64,000 nt of DNA. Origin: RGIG3528 sp045598045. GTDB taxonomy: Bacteria > Bacillota > Clostridia > Lachnospirales > Lachnospiraceae. Under the pieces are notes generated by a model. The model was not told the DNA's origin. It was given only the letters and a program-made list of their open reading frames with translations, and did no database searches. Each line of letters starts with the position of its first letter. Within the stretch, counting starts at the first letter, position 1. Positions 33,837-42,532 of the stretch are shown one piece after another. The position numbers and the translations under genes are program-made. Location: positions 29,161-93,160 of the forward strand of contig JAZLLG010000044.1 of assembly GCA_045598045.1 (NCBI GenBank), read 5' to 3'.

Positions 33837-35276
33837 TTAATATGCTTTGCCCCAGTAAACGAGCTTCTTTGCGGGCTTTCCGCAGCATACGCATGTATCT
33901 GCAATGTGCTCCTGATCATTAAACGGCATACAACGCGAAGTTACTGCAAAGTCCTCTTTAATCTTTACTTCACAAGCTTCGTCCTCACACCACATGGCAC
34001 GGATAAAGCCGGGCTTATTATCAGCGATGTCTTTGAGCTCGTCATAGTTATGAGCATCCCAGATATGAGCATCTCTGTGAGCTTTTGCTCTTTCGAACAT
34101 ATCCTTCTGGATAGTCTCAAGAAGCTCTGCAACCTTTGTTTCAACGTCAGCAAGAGCGCACTCAATCTTTTCTCTTGTATCACGTCTTACAAGTACACAC
34201 TTGCCGGCTTCGATGTCCTTAGGACCGATTTCAACACGAACAGGGATACCTCTCATCTCACAGTCAGAGAACTTCCAGCCGGGGCTCTTGTCGGAGGAAT
34301 CAATCTTTGTGCGTGCTACGCGGCCAAGTCTTCCGCAAATCTCATTTGCCTTTTCAAGGACGCCTTCCTTCTTCTGCTGGATGGGAATAACCATAACCTG
34401 TGTGGGAGCAACCTTCGGAGGAAGAACAAGACCTTCATTGTCACCATGTACCATGATGATGGCGCCGATAAGTCGTGTTGTCATACCCCAGGATGTCTGA
34501 TAAGCGTACTGAAGGTGATTTTCGTTATCCGTATACTGAATATCAAAAGCCTTTGCAAAACCATTACCGAAATTATGGCTTGTTCCTGACTGAAGTGCCT
34601 TGCCGTCGTGCATAAGTGCTTCGATGGTGTATGTAGCTTCCGCACCTGCAAATTTTTCTTTTTCGGTCTTCTGACCACGTACAACCGGCATTGCAAGGAA
34701 ATCTTCACAGAAATCAGCGTAAAGATTTAACATCTGAATTGTGCGTTCTTCGGCTTCCTTTGCTGTAGCATGAATGGTGTGGCCTTCCTGCCATAAGAAC
34801 TCACGTGAACGAAGGAACGGTCTTGTTTCCTTCTCCCAACGTACTACAGAACACCACTGGTTGTAAACCTTCGGAAGGTCTCTGTAGGACTGGATAAGAT
34901 TTTTATAAAAATCGCAGAAAAGCGTCTCTGATGTGGGACGTACGCAAAGCTTCTCCTGAAGAGGCTGGAGACCGCCCTGAGTAACCCATGCGACTTCAGG
35001 TGCAAAGCCCTCTACATGGTCCTTTTCCTTTTCAAGAAGACTTTCGGGAATGAACATTGGCATGTATACGTTCTGAACACCTGTCTCTTTAAATCTTCTG
35101 TCAAGTTCGTGCTGAATGTTTTCCCAGATTGCGTATCCATCCGGCTTAATAATCATGCAGCCTTTAACTGCAGAATAGTCAATAAGTTCAGCTTTTTTGA
35201 CAACATCAGTGTACCATTGCGCGAAGTCCACTTCCATTGAAGTGATTTCTTCTACAAGCTTTTTGTCCATAGCCAT
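33837..35276 (-). CDS. proS: Prolyl-tRNA synthetase (archaeal/eukaryotic-like ProS type 3)
   Basis: Charges tRNA-Pro. The 479 residues lack the bacterial editing insertion, typical of the short type found in many anaerobes. Motif 2 region RPTSETLFCDFYK, motif 2 loop WEKETRPFLRSREFLWQEGHT, and motif 3 TTRLIGAIIMVHGD with class II core; a C-terminal zinc-binding domain carries CEDEAC and CVCCGKPAKK. ATG with AAGGAG upstream. First gene of the run proS-cca-PEGA-pgcA-HAD-hflKC. Confidence 0.95.
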   Translation of the reverse strand: MAMDKKLVEEITSMEVDFAQWYTDVVKKAELIDYSAVKGCMIIKPDGYAIWENIQHELDRRFKETGVQNVYMPMFIPESLLEKEKDHVEGFAPEVAWVTQGGLQPLQEKLCVRPTSETLFCDFYKNLIQSYRDLPKVYNQWCSVVRWEKETRPFLRSREFLWQEGHTIHATAKEAEERTIQMLNLYADFCEDFLAMPVVRGQKTEKEKFAGAEATYTIEALMHDGKALQSGTSHNFGNGFAKAFDIQYTDNENHLQYAYQTSWGMTTRLIGAIIMVHGDNEGLVLPPKVAPTQVMVIPIQQKKEGVLEKANEICGRLGRVARTKIDSSDKSPGWKFSDCEMRGIPVRVEIGPKDIEAGKCVLVRRDTREKIECALADVETKVAELLETIQKDMFERAKAHRDAHIWDAHNYDELKDIADNKPGFIRAMWCEDEACEVKIKEDFAVTSRCMPFNDQEHIADTCVCCGKPAKKLVYWGKAY

Positions 35277-35350
35277 AATAAGTATCTCCTTTGTGCTACA
35301 TTTATTTCAATAAACATACATAAAATGAATATATGTATAGTCCATATCAA

Positions 35351-35377
35351 TTTATATCTTAACCCTCGTTTTGTCAA
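35351..35377 (-). promoter_or_regulatory. Possible promoter of proS
   Basis: TTGACA (35372-35377) with TATAAA (35351-35356) on the minus strand; the 15-bp spacer is short, so the -10 could instead be an AT-rich hexamer a few bases further on. No T-box elements found in the leader. Confidence 0.45.
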
Positions 35378-35396
35378 CAAAAAACCACCAATCACC

Positions 35397-35426
35397 GGGG
35401 ACAGTTCTTCTGTCACAAAGTGTCCC
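35397..35426. repeat. REP-like palindromic sequence
   Basis: GGGACA (35398-35403) and TGTCCC (35421-35426) flank an inner ACAG/CTGT hairpin, giving the GGGGACAGTTCTTCTGTCAC pattern often seen beside Y1 (REP-associated) transposases in Firmicutes. No transposase is nearby. Confidence 0.45.
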
Positions 35427-35462
35427 TTCGGCTTTGGAGGGATGTGGGAGATATGAAGCTAC

Positions 35463-35694
35463 GTGGTATCTAAATGAGCATTATTCAAATAAAGATACCA
35501 AAACAGACATTTCAAGCCATATATCCCGCCTTAGTGGTATCCACACGCCAAAAAAACTTAAAAAGACCTCACTCCAAAGGCTGAAAGTGAGGTCTATTCG
35601 TGTTTTTCCGGCATATAGATACCACAGCGACGCAAAAACTCATGAAATCAAGGCAAAGTGGTATCTTTTGGGAGAAAACCTGATTATTGATACC
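35463..35694. repeat. Three paired GTGGTATC/GATACCAC hairpins, one enclosing an inner 10-bp stem
   Basis: Inverted pairs: GTGGTATC 35463-35470 with GATACCA 35494-35500; 35534-35541 with GATACCAC 35618-35625; 35658-35665 with GATACC 35689-35694. Inside the second pair lies a perfect 10-bp stem (35564-35573 with 35586-35595). This is part of the 789-bp stretch without intact genes (35277-36065); a plus-strand frame of 179 codons crosses it but looks random. May be a remnant element or a structured RNA. Confidence 0.6.
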
Positions 35695-35709
35695 GAAATC
35701 ATACATTCG

Positions 35710-35742
35710 CAGGTTTTCTCAGGTTTTCTCAGGTTTCCTCAG
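35710..35742. repeat. Short tandem repeat, 10-bp unit, 3.3 copies
   Basis: Three successive units caggttttct, caggttttct, caggtttcct then cag. It overlaps the 3' end of the broken small gene on the other strand. Confidence 0.8.
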
Positions 35743-35876
35743 TATTTACACCGCCATTTTCCACTTCACTTTCCGCTTCACTTAATAGATATTAGAATAA
35801 TCAGGCCAAACACGGTTTTTCTGATTTTGTGTCCTACAGCCGCCATAGACTGCAAAGGTTGTGTTTGTATGTTCAT
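35729..35876 (-). pseudogene. Broken small gene, possibly from a mobilizable element
   Basis: On the minus strand an ATG at 35876 follows a strong GAGGGGG. The frame reads MNIQTQPLQSMAAVGHKIRK and on to a hydrophobic stretch, then stops after 32 codons (35778). A second frame picks up shortly after with SEAESEVENGGVNTEET and a stop at 35729-35731, a plausible coding tail. One frameshift would join them into ~50 residues. The N-terminal part with KIRKTVF recalls small conserved proteins (TnpW-like) of mobilizable transposons; that link is a guess. Confidence 0.4.
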
Positions 35877-36016
35877 CAATAAATATCCCCCTCAAAATGA
35901 ATTTGCATAGAACTGCTCTAAACGCAACGGCCATCCGTCTACCATAATAAAGTTGCATTGTAAACCACGATTCCTCAAACGAGCAGGCTGACTCTTACCC
36001 GCCTGCATACGAAAAG

Positions 36017-36051
36017 AAAAACTGCGCGGGGCAGCAAATTCCCGGCGCAGT
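36017..36051 (-). terminator. Terminator after glgP
   Basis: ACTGCGC (36045-36051) pairs with GCGCAGT (36021-36027) with an inner C/G-rich extension; the minus strand then reads TTTTCTTTT. It lies about 15 nt after the glgP stop. Confidence 0.85.
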
Positions 36052-36065
36052 TCCATGAAATAAAT

Positions 36066-38408
36066 TTATGCATTCCAGACTTCGTCTGTGTACTGTTTGA
36101 TTGTTCTGTCGGAAGAAAACTTTCCTGCGGCTGCAACGTTCAACAGGCACTTCTTACCGAACGCAAGCTCGTCGGAATAGTCCTTGTTTGCACGAAGCTT
36201 TGCTTCAACGTAAGAATCAAAATCCGCAAAGATAAAGTAATGATCGGGCTTATGCCATGATGCCCCTTCCAGAAGAGAAGTGTAAAGCTCCTTGAAACCG
36301 CCCGTACCGCCATCGTCAAAGGTTCCGTCAATAAGTGTATCCACAACCTTTTTAAGACGTTTATTGCTGTTGTAGAGCTTCTTGGAATCGTACTTCTTCT
36401 TAAGCTTTTCAATGTCTTCGACTCTGTTGCCGAAGATATACTCGTTTTCTTCGCCTGCTTCCTGGGCAATTTCAACATTTGCACCATCATAAGTACCAAG
36501 AGTAACCGCACCGTTCAGCATAAGCTTCATGTTTCCTGTGCCGGATGCTTCCGTACCGGCAGTCGAAATCTGCTCGGAAATATCTGCAGCCGTAACAAGC
36601 TTTTCTGCGTAGGAAACATTGTAATTCTGTACAAAAACAACCTTCATCCTGTCGTTCACTTCGGTGTCGTTGTTGACAAGCTCAGCAATCTCATTGATGA
36701 ATTTGATGATGCTCTTCGCTCTGAAATAGCCGGGAGCTGCCTTTGCTCCGAAAATGAAGCACATCGGATTGAAATCTTTTATTCTGCCATCCTTAAGGCC
36801 AAAATAGATGTCAAGAATGGAGAACGCATTGAGAAGCTGTCTCTTATACTCATGAAGTCGCTTAATCTGGATATCGAAGATAAAGGAAGGATCAATATCA
36901 ACACCCTCTTTTTCGGAGATATATTCAGCAAGCTGAGTCTTCTTTATCCGCTTGATTTCATTAAACTGCTTTATCACCTTCTTGTTCTCTGCAAGAGGAG
37001 CAAGCTTCTTTAAACGGTCAAGATCGGTAATCCAACCCTGTCCGATGTTTTCGGTGATAAATCCGGAAAGTTCCATATTGGAAAGCGCCAGCCAACGGCG
37101 CTGGGTGATGCCGTTTGTCTTATTGTTAAAACGCTCCGGATAAATCTTGTACCACTCCTTAAGAGCATCGTTCTTAAGGATTTCTGTATGAATGGCGGCA
37201 ACACCGTTTGTGGAATGTGTTGCAAAAACAGCCATTCGAGCCATATGGATGAGATTTCCGTCGATGATGTTGTACTGCTCAGCAGGAAATCCGGTATGGT
37301 CAACCGTTGTCAATTCTTTCTGAAGAGCCTTCTGAAGCATCTGAACATACTTAAACACGTGCGGGATTACCGATTTGAACAGGTTAACATCCCATTTTTC
37401 AAGAGCTTCAGCCATAATGGTATGGTTTGTATATGCGAAGGTCTCTTTTGCAATCTTGAACGATTTTGCAAAAGTAAGTCCTTCCTGCTCCATAAGAATA
37501 CGAATAAATTCGGGAATTGCTACGGTAGGATGCGTATCGTTAAGCTGAACGGCATACTCATCGGGAAAATGTCTGAAATCATTTCCGAACGTTGCCTTAT
37601 ACGTGCGGATCATGTCCTGAATGGAAGCGCTCGAGAAGAAATACTGCTGCTTAAGTCTCAGCTGTTTTCCTGCTTTAAGCGAATCATTCGGATAAAGTAC
37701 TGCGGAAATCGCAAAAGCGTTGTTTCTCTCCTTGGCCTCTTTTGCATAGTCCTGATTATTGAACATATCAAAATCAAAATCCCTAGCAGGTTCTGCCTGC
37801 CAAAGTCTTAAGAAATTGACCTTCTTTCCACCGTATCCGATAGACGGCATATCATAAGGTACTGCGTAAACGTCTTGATCCTTGAAATGAACAAGCACCT
37901 TGTCTTCATCATGACGTATGGACCATGGATCGCCGTACTTTGTCCAATCATCGGGCTCTTCCATCTGGAAGCCGTCTTTAATGGTCTGTTTGAAAAGGCC
38001 GTAACGATAACGGATTCCGTAACCGTTAAGATTGATTCCGTTTGTTGCTCCGGAATCGAGGAAACATGCTGCAAGTCTTCCAAGTCCACCGTTACCGGTT
38101 GCCGGATCCTCAATGTCTTCAAGCTCACGTGTGTTTCTCTTATACTCATCCATCAACTCGGTATACTTCTCAAGAAGTCCAAGATTAAGAAGGTTGTTGT
38201 AGGTCATACGACCGATAAGAAACTCTGCCGAAAGGTAAGATACTTTCTTTCCTTCTGCGTTCTTTGCCTTTTCGGTAAAATCGCGGCCGACTTCAGCAAG
38301 TCCTGCAGCCGCTACTGCTGCATAAAGCTCGCTTGTCGATGCGTTTCCTACGTTTTTACCGTAGTTAAGCTTTAAATAATCACATACGTTAGCCTTAAAG
38401 TTTTTCAT
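36066..38408 (-). CDS. glgP: Glycogen/maltodextrin phosphorylase
   Basis: Releases glucose-1-phosphate from alpha-1,4-glucans. The 780 residues match the shorter bacterial GT35 phosphorylase. Visible: VSYLSAEFLIGR near the N-terminus, EDPATGNGGLGRLAACFLDS, RYGLFKQ, HPTVAIPEFIRIL, KTNGITQRRWL, FDIQIKRLHEYKRQLLN, and the PLP lysine context EASGTGNMKLMLNGAVTLGT with YDGANVEI. Twenty-four nt after malQ; the two form a glucan-breakdown pair. Glucose-1-phosphate would pass to the phosphoglucomutase at 29-31 kb. Confidence 0.96.
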   Translation of the reverse strand: MKNFKANVCDYLKLNYGKNVGNASTSELYAAVAAAGLAEVGRDFTEKAKNAEGKKVSYLSAEFLIGRMTYNNLLNLGLLEKYTELMDEYKRNTRELEDIEDPATGNGGLGRLAACFLDSGATNGINLNGYGIRYRYGLFKQTIKDGFQMEEPDDWTKYGDPWSIRHDEDKVLVHFKDQDVYAVPYDMPSIGYGGKKVNFLRLWQAEPARDFDFDMFNNQDYAKEAKERNNAFAISAVLYPNDSLKAGKQLRLKQQYFFSSASIQDMIRTYKATFGNDFRHFPDEYAVQLNDTHPTVAIPEFIRILMEQEGLTFAKSFKIAKETFAYTNHTIMAEALEKWDVNLFKSVIPHVFKYVQMLQKALQKELTTVDHTGFPAEQYNIIDGNLIHMARMAVFATHSTNGVAAIHTEILKNDALKEWYKIYPERFNNKTNGITQRRWLALSNMELSGFITENIGQGWITDLDRLKKLAPLAENKKVIKQFNEIKRIKKTQLAEYISEKEGVDIDPSFIFDIQIKRLHEYKRQLLNAFSILDIYFGLKDGRIKDFNPMCFIFGAKAAPGYFRAKSIIKFINEIAELVNNDTEVNDRMKVVFVQNYNVSYAEKLVTAADISEQISTAGTEASGTGNMKLMLNGAVTLGTYDGANVEIAQEAGEENEYIFGNRVEDIEKLKKKYDSKKLYNSNKRLKKVVDTLIDGTFDDGGTGGFKELYTSLLEGASWHKPDHYFIFADFDSYVEAKLRANKDYSDELAFGKKCLLNVAAAGKFSSDRTIKQYTDEVWNA

Positions 38409-38432
38409 GCAATATCTCCCGGTTAATCTTTT

Positions 38433-39938
38433 TTATGCTCTGCCGTATAATTCAGCAAGTTCCTTGTAGTACTCTGTGTTTATTGAATCCAGCTGTTCTT
38501 TTGTTGCTCTCCAACGCCAGTTTCCTCCGATAGTGGAAGGGAAATTTGTGCGTGCCTTATTATCAAGCCCAAGCATATCCTGAACCTGCAGAATCGCAAC
38601 ACGTCCGACAGATGCGTAACAAGCCTTGATAACAGCCTGCGGAAGCGCATCTTCATTTGCTGCGCCATAGTACTTCACAAGGCGGTTCCTGTCTTCTGCG
38701 CTACAGTTCTTCAAAGAACCAACAAGCGTTTCATTATCATGTGTTCCGATGTAAACGATTGTGTTATCCGTTGTGTAATTATGCGGAAGGTACGGATTAT
38801 CGGAACCACCGCTGAAGGCGAATTCCAATATCTTCATTCCGGGATAACCATTCTCGCGAATAAGTTCCTTCACGGGCTCAGTAAGTACACCAAGATCCTC
38901 AGCAATAAGTTTTGTGTCGGGAATCACGCGATTTATCATGTCCGTAAGTTTCTTCCCGGGTCCTTTTATCCAGGCACCGTCAACCGCCGTCGGGCATGTT
39001 GCGGGAATTGACCAGTAGTTTACAATACCGATGAAATGGTCGATTCGGACTACATCATAGTGGTAACCGCATGATTTCATACGTGCACCCCACCATTTGA
39101 ATCCGTCCTGTTCCATAACATCCCAGCGATAGATGGGATTGCCCCAGCGCTGGCCCGTTGCCGAAAACATATCGGGCGGAACTCCCGCGATATTAATCTC
39201 GCGGAGGTCCTCGTCCAGTTCAAAGAGACTCGGATGAACCCAGACATCTGCGCTGTCCAGAGCAACATAAAGCGGGATGTCTCCGATAATCTCCATATCA
39301 AGAGAATTCACATATTTCTTAAGCGAAACCCACTGTTCATCGAACTTAAACTGAAGGAACTTCCAAAAATCAATATCATCTGAAAGTCTTAAACGATAAG
39401 CTTCAACAGCTTCGGGTTTCCTAAGCCTTATATCATCGTCCCATTCCTGCCATGACTTTCCGCCGAGGCTGAGCTTAACAGCCATATAAAAGGCATAATC
39501 ATCAAGCCAGAAGGAATTGTCGTTTTCAAAGGCAACATATGCCGGTGAGCCCTTATGATTACTGTTTGTGTAGGCCTTACGAAGCACGTTAAAACGTGTT
39601 TCATATATTGCCGCATAATCAACGTCTGTCGGATCGTAACCAAAGTTTACGCCTTCGACGTCGGATTTATTTAATATACCTTCTCCTATAAGCGTATCTA
39701 AGTCTATAAAGTAAGGATTCCCGGCAAATGCAGAAAATGACTGGTACGGGCTGTCCCCATAGCTCGTCGGACCAATCGGAAGAACCTGCCAGTATTTTAC
39801 TCCGCAGCGCGCAGCAAAATCAGCAAAATCGCGTGCTGCCTGTCCCAACGTACCTATTCCGTACGGTGAAGGCAATGCACTGATCGGCATAAGAAAACCC
39901 GCGCCACGCTCCAATGTTTTTTCACCCATAATAGCCAT
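38433..39938 (-). CDS. malQ: 4-alpha-glucanotransferase (amylomaltase, GH77)
   Basis: Transfers maltosyl segments between glucans, making substrates for the phosphorylase. From ATG 39938 the protein has 501 residues starting MAIMGEKTLERGAGFLMPIS; AAGGAGAAG lies upstream. A longer frame to 40058 would add 40 low-quality residues and cross the promoter. GH77 signatures: GILLPISSL-like start, KYWQVLPIGPTSYGDSPYQS, the nucleophile region RIDHFIG(I), LIAEDLGVL containing the acid/base Glu, and THDNETLVG. First gene of malQ-glgP. Confidence 0.95.
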   Translation of the reverse strand: MAIMGEKTLERGAGFLMPISALPSPYGIGTLGQAARDFADFAARCGVKYWQVLPIGPTSYGDSPYQSFSAFAGNPYFIDLDTLIGEGILNKSDVEGVNFGYDPTDVDYAAIYETRFNVLRKAYTNSNHKGSPAYVAFENDNSFWLDDYAFYMAVKLSLGGKSWQEWDDDIRLRKPEAVEAYRLRLSDDIDFWKFLQFKFDEQWVSLKKYVNSLDMEIIGDIPLYVALDSADVWVHPSLFELDEDLREINIAGVPPDMFSATGQRWGNPIYRWDVMEQDGFKWWGARMKSCGYHYDVVRIDHFIGIVNYWSIPATCPTAVDGAWIKGPGKKLTDMINRVIPDTKLIAEDLGVLTEPVKELIRENGYPGMKILEFAFSGGSDNPYLPHNYTTDNTIVYIGTHDNETLVGSLKNCSAEDRNRLVKYYGAANEDALPQAVIKACYASVGRVAILQVQDMLGLDNKARTNFPSTIGGNWRWRATKEQLDSINTEYYKELAELYGRA

Positions 39939-39981
39939 TTCTTCTCCTTCGAAATTTCGTAAATTTTCGTAACTGCGATAA

Positions 39982-40010
39982 TAATACATTAAAAATGAGT
40001 ACGTGTCAAG
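39982..40010 (-). promoter_or_regulatory. Promoter of malQ-glgP
   Basis: TTGACA (40005-40010), 17-bp spacer, TATTAT (39982-39987) on the minus strand, ~45 nt before the chosen malQ start; this also rules out the longer malQ frame. Confidence 0.75.
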
Positions 40011-40168
40011 GAACTTTCGATAAAATTTTCGGTTTTTTTCGCTGAACAGATCCTTCAATATGATTTCTGTAAAAAATGTTGTTTGAACTCTTTTAATTAA
40101 GATTAAAAAGTGATATATGAAGTTTGTAGGTAATAGGGTTTGTTCAACATTTATGGAGGAGAAAACTT

Positions 40169-41092
40169 ATGGGATTATTGGATTCCGCAATTAAAAACGG
40201 ATTGCGCAGAGGCGTAAGCGGTGCCATTGAGAAAGGTGTCAGCGAGGCGCTTGGAAATGCTGTTAAAAAAGTAGTCGAGCCTAAGGCAAACGAATATGCC
40301 AACAAAGTTGCCGACAGCATCGAGCAGACCGCTCAGTCAACAATCAATGCCGCACAGCAGACTAATGAAGCACTTCAGCAGGCTTCAGGTTCCGCACAGC
40401 AGACTTCCGGCACATCGGGAGACCTCGGCGGTGCCTTTGCATCATTACAGCAGTCAATGGAAAGATATGCTACAAATGCGGCAAAGAATATGAAGCTTTG
40501 TCCGAAATGTCAGACTCCCGCTTCTGCAGAAAATACGTTCTGTCCGAACTGCGGTGCAAAGCTTCCTGAAGAAACACTTGCACAAGGCTCGGTTTGCACA
40601 CAGTGTGGCAGACAGAATACAATAGGCACAAAGTTCTGCGCAGGATGCGGAGCAAAGTTACCGTCAGCTGTTGCAGAAGAAAACGCTGCTGCAGAGAATA
40701 ACGCCGCAGTACTTGCACGCTGGCAGGAAGTTATGCCTCAGTACCCCACATGGAACGGTGGCGGCACATACATGGAAATTGAAAAGATTGACGATTACTA
40801 TAGATTCGACGTCAGATGTGAGGATGATTACGCTGCACAAAGCGCAGTTGACAAATATCGCGAGTTGTTGCAACAGAACGGCTTCCGCAAGGCAGGTCAG
40901 TATCCCGACATTATGCATCTTTATAAGAAAGTCGATGGTCGCTGCTACCATGTTGACACAGAACACTGCTTTGACGGCAGAGGCGATTCGCCTTCAATAT
41001 ACTTTAACATCGCAGAGCCCACCGGCGGTTATGATTATGTGAAGCCCGAAGCCAAGAAGAGTTTTGGCCTCAAGGACATTTTCAAATTATAA
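40169..41092 (+). CDS. Double zinc-ribbon protein of unknown function
   Basis: A 307-residue protein I cannot assign. Residues 1-60 form amphipathic helices (Gly/Ala/Lys-rich), followed by a Gln/Ala/Ser/Thr-rich stretch (~50-105). Two zinc ribbons follow: CPKC...CPNC (~112-130) and CTQC...CAGC (~148-166), DZANK-like. The C-terminal ~125 residues form a separate alpha/beta domain (QEVMPQYPTWNGG, YYRFDVRCEDDYAAQSAV, FRKAGQYPDIMHLYKKV). Strong start: GGAGGAG before ATG. First of two plus-strand genes; 14-nt gap to the second. No signal peptide, so cytoplasmic or membrane-attached. Confidence 0.75.
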   Translation: MGLLDSAIKNGLRRGVSGAIEKGVSEALGNAVKKVVEPKANEYANKVADSIEQTAQSTINAAQQTNEALQQASGSAQQTSGTSGDLGGAFASLQQSMERYATNAAKNMKLCPKCQTPASAENTFCPNCGAKLPEETLAQGSVCTQCGRQNTIGTKFCAGCGAKLPSAVAEENAAAENNAAVLARWQEVMPQYPTWNGGGTYMEIEKIDDYYRFDVRCEDDYAAQSAVDKYRELLQQNGFRKAGQYPDIMHLYKKVDGRCYHVDTEHCFDGRGDSPSIYFNIAEPTGGYDYVKPEAKKSFGLKDIFKL

Positions 41093-41106
41093 ATGGAGTG
41101 AATTAA

Positions 41107-42393
41107 ATGAAAAAAGTTTCCTTATTCTTACTTACTTTACTTATGCTGATTATTGTTGTTCCGACATCTGTCCATGCCGATGAAGGTCAAAAGCTTCCAG
41201 ACGAATTTTTGACAGACGGAAAACTTCTTCCACCCGAAGAAAATTATATGAAAATATATGAATTTGACGGCCACTATCACCAGTATGCACGTGAGTACAC
41301 CACTCAGACAGATGACATGTTAATGCTTATCAACGAGTGGGAACTCCTTGGTGAAGAAGCTTTCATCGAGAAGTACGGTTTCTACCTCCATGACATAAAA
41401 GTTCAGCATGATTGCAAGCTTGATGACGGTGACTGGCACTACACTCCCGAATGGGACCATGAAGAATATGATTACGACGTTCTTCCGGATTACATGTGTC
41501 TTTATCCTACCACCCCCGGCCAGCAGAATAGCAGAATTCTCACTTCCGGGTACAACATCGACCTTTACTATATGGATGACGATGGAAACAACTGGGGATT
41601 TTTTAAGGATGTTGTCATTTGGGCAAAAGGTGCCGACGGAGAAAAATTCAGAGTACTTGACCTTGAGAATCATACGTTATATTTCAGAAGCCGTTACATC
41701 GTAAAGTATGATACATATGATACTAACGGAGACGCAGTTGCTCAGATTATGTTTTCAGACTGGTGTCCGGAAACAAGCGTAGGCAAGAAAGGCACCCAGC
41801 AGGAGCCTGTTAAGCCCGAAAAGCTTGCTGCACCTGTTCTCAGCAATATGGTTCTGGGAAATGCCGGAGAAAACGATCTTTTGTGGAACATCACATGGGA
41901 CATCCCGAATGCTGTATATGATGCAGTTAAGTATTACTGGATTATTGAAGATGCTTTTGAGCCTGTTATAATTGAAAGCCAGTACCGTGTAAATGGTGGC
42001 GAGTGGATAGATACCGTAATTGGTAACGCTGCAGACGTTTACGGTGGCATCAGAAACTTCTGGACGGATGATGCAAAGGAAAAAGATACCGTTGAGTTTA
42101 GGGCACGTTTCTACTGTAACGCAGACGACTCCAAGACAGGCGAATGGTCAAACATCGTATCCAACAAGGCCGCTGATACAAATCCCCTTGCAACAGACAA
42201 ACCTGCTCCGACACAAAAAGGAACTCTTGAAAATTCCGGTGCCGAAGAAACAAAATGCAAGGTTTGCGGTATCTGCCCTGTTCAGCCTCTTGGTATCTGC
42301 CTTTTCATATGGATTGCTATCATAATTGTCGTTATCATCGTTATCGTAGTAATAGCAAAGAAGAGCAATAAGAAAAAAGACAACAAATCATAA
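41107..42393 (+). CDS. Secreted, C-terminally membrane-anchored protein with Fn3-like domain
   Basis: A 428-residue unknown protein. Signal peptide at 1-25 (hydrophobic, cleavage after VHA), then an acidic aromatic-rich domain (~25-235) and a beta-sandwich-like segment (~240-355: LAAPVLSNMVLGNAGEN ... WDIPNAVYDAVKYYW ... EFRARFYCN ... GEWSNIVSNKA), which resembles fibronectin type III. Near the C-terminus a Cys motif CKVCGICP leads into one strong membrane helix (~392-415) and a Lys-rich cytoplasmic end, so the bulk faces outside. Co-directional with the zinc-ribbon gene; GGAGTG precedes the ATG. A surface module of unknown role. Confidence 0.75.
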   Translation: MKKVSLFLLTLLMLIIVVPTSVHADEGQKLPDEFLTDGKLLPPEENYMKIYEFDGHYHQYAREYTTQTDDMLMLINEWELLGEEAFIEKYGFYLHDIKVQHDCKLDDGDWHYTPEWDHEEYDYDVLPDYMCLYPTTPGQQNSRILTSGYNIDLYYMDDDGNNWGFFKDVVIWAKGADGEKFRVLDLENHTLYFRSRYIVKYDTYDTNGDAVAQIMFSDWCPETSVGKKGTQQEPVKPEKLAAPVLSNMVLGNAGENDLLWNITWDIPNAVYDAVKYYWIIEDAFEPVIIESQYRVNGGEWIDTVIGNAADVYGGIRNFWTDDAKEKDTVEFRARFYCNADDSKTGEWSNIVSNKAADTNPLATDKPAPTQKGTLENSGAEETKCKVCGICPVQPLGICLFIWIAIIIVVIIVIVVIAKKSNKKKDNKS

Positions 42394-42430
42394 TATGATA
42401 ATCACTTTTTTACATATTTTATGAAAAGAA

Positions 42431-42465
42431 AAAAGGTGCATGAACGTATAGGCCATGCACCTTTT
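42431..42465. terminator. Bidirectional terminator between anchored protein and prs
   Basis: 12-bp inverted repeat AAAAGGTGCATG (42431-42442) with CATGCACCTTTT (42454-42465), tail TTTTATTTT; serves convergent genes. Confidence 0.85.
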
Positions 42466-42532
42466 ATTTTACCCTGCCAAGGATATTTTACTGTATTTAC
42501 TATTGCTATTATATTTATTGTTGCCGTTGTAC

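Noticed and set aside
35463..35742. CRISPR array
   Set aside because: Repeats are 8-10 bp and inverted or directly tandem, with no uniform spacers and no cas genes.
35371..35910. Plus-strand 179-codon frame
   Set aside because: No ribosome-binding site, atypical composition, crosses hairpins and tandem repeats; looks random.
42020..42325. Alternate-frame 101-codon ORF in the anchored-protein gene
   Set aside because: Overlaps a clear coding frame with signal peptide and membrane anchor.
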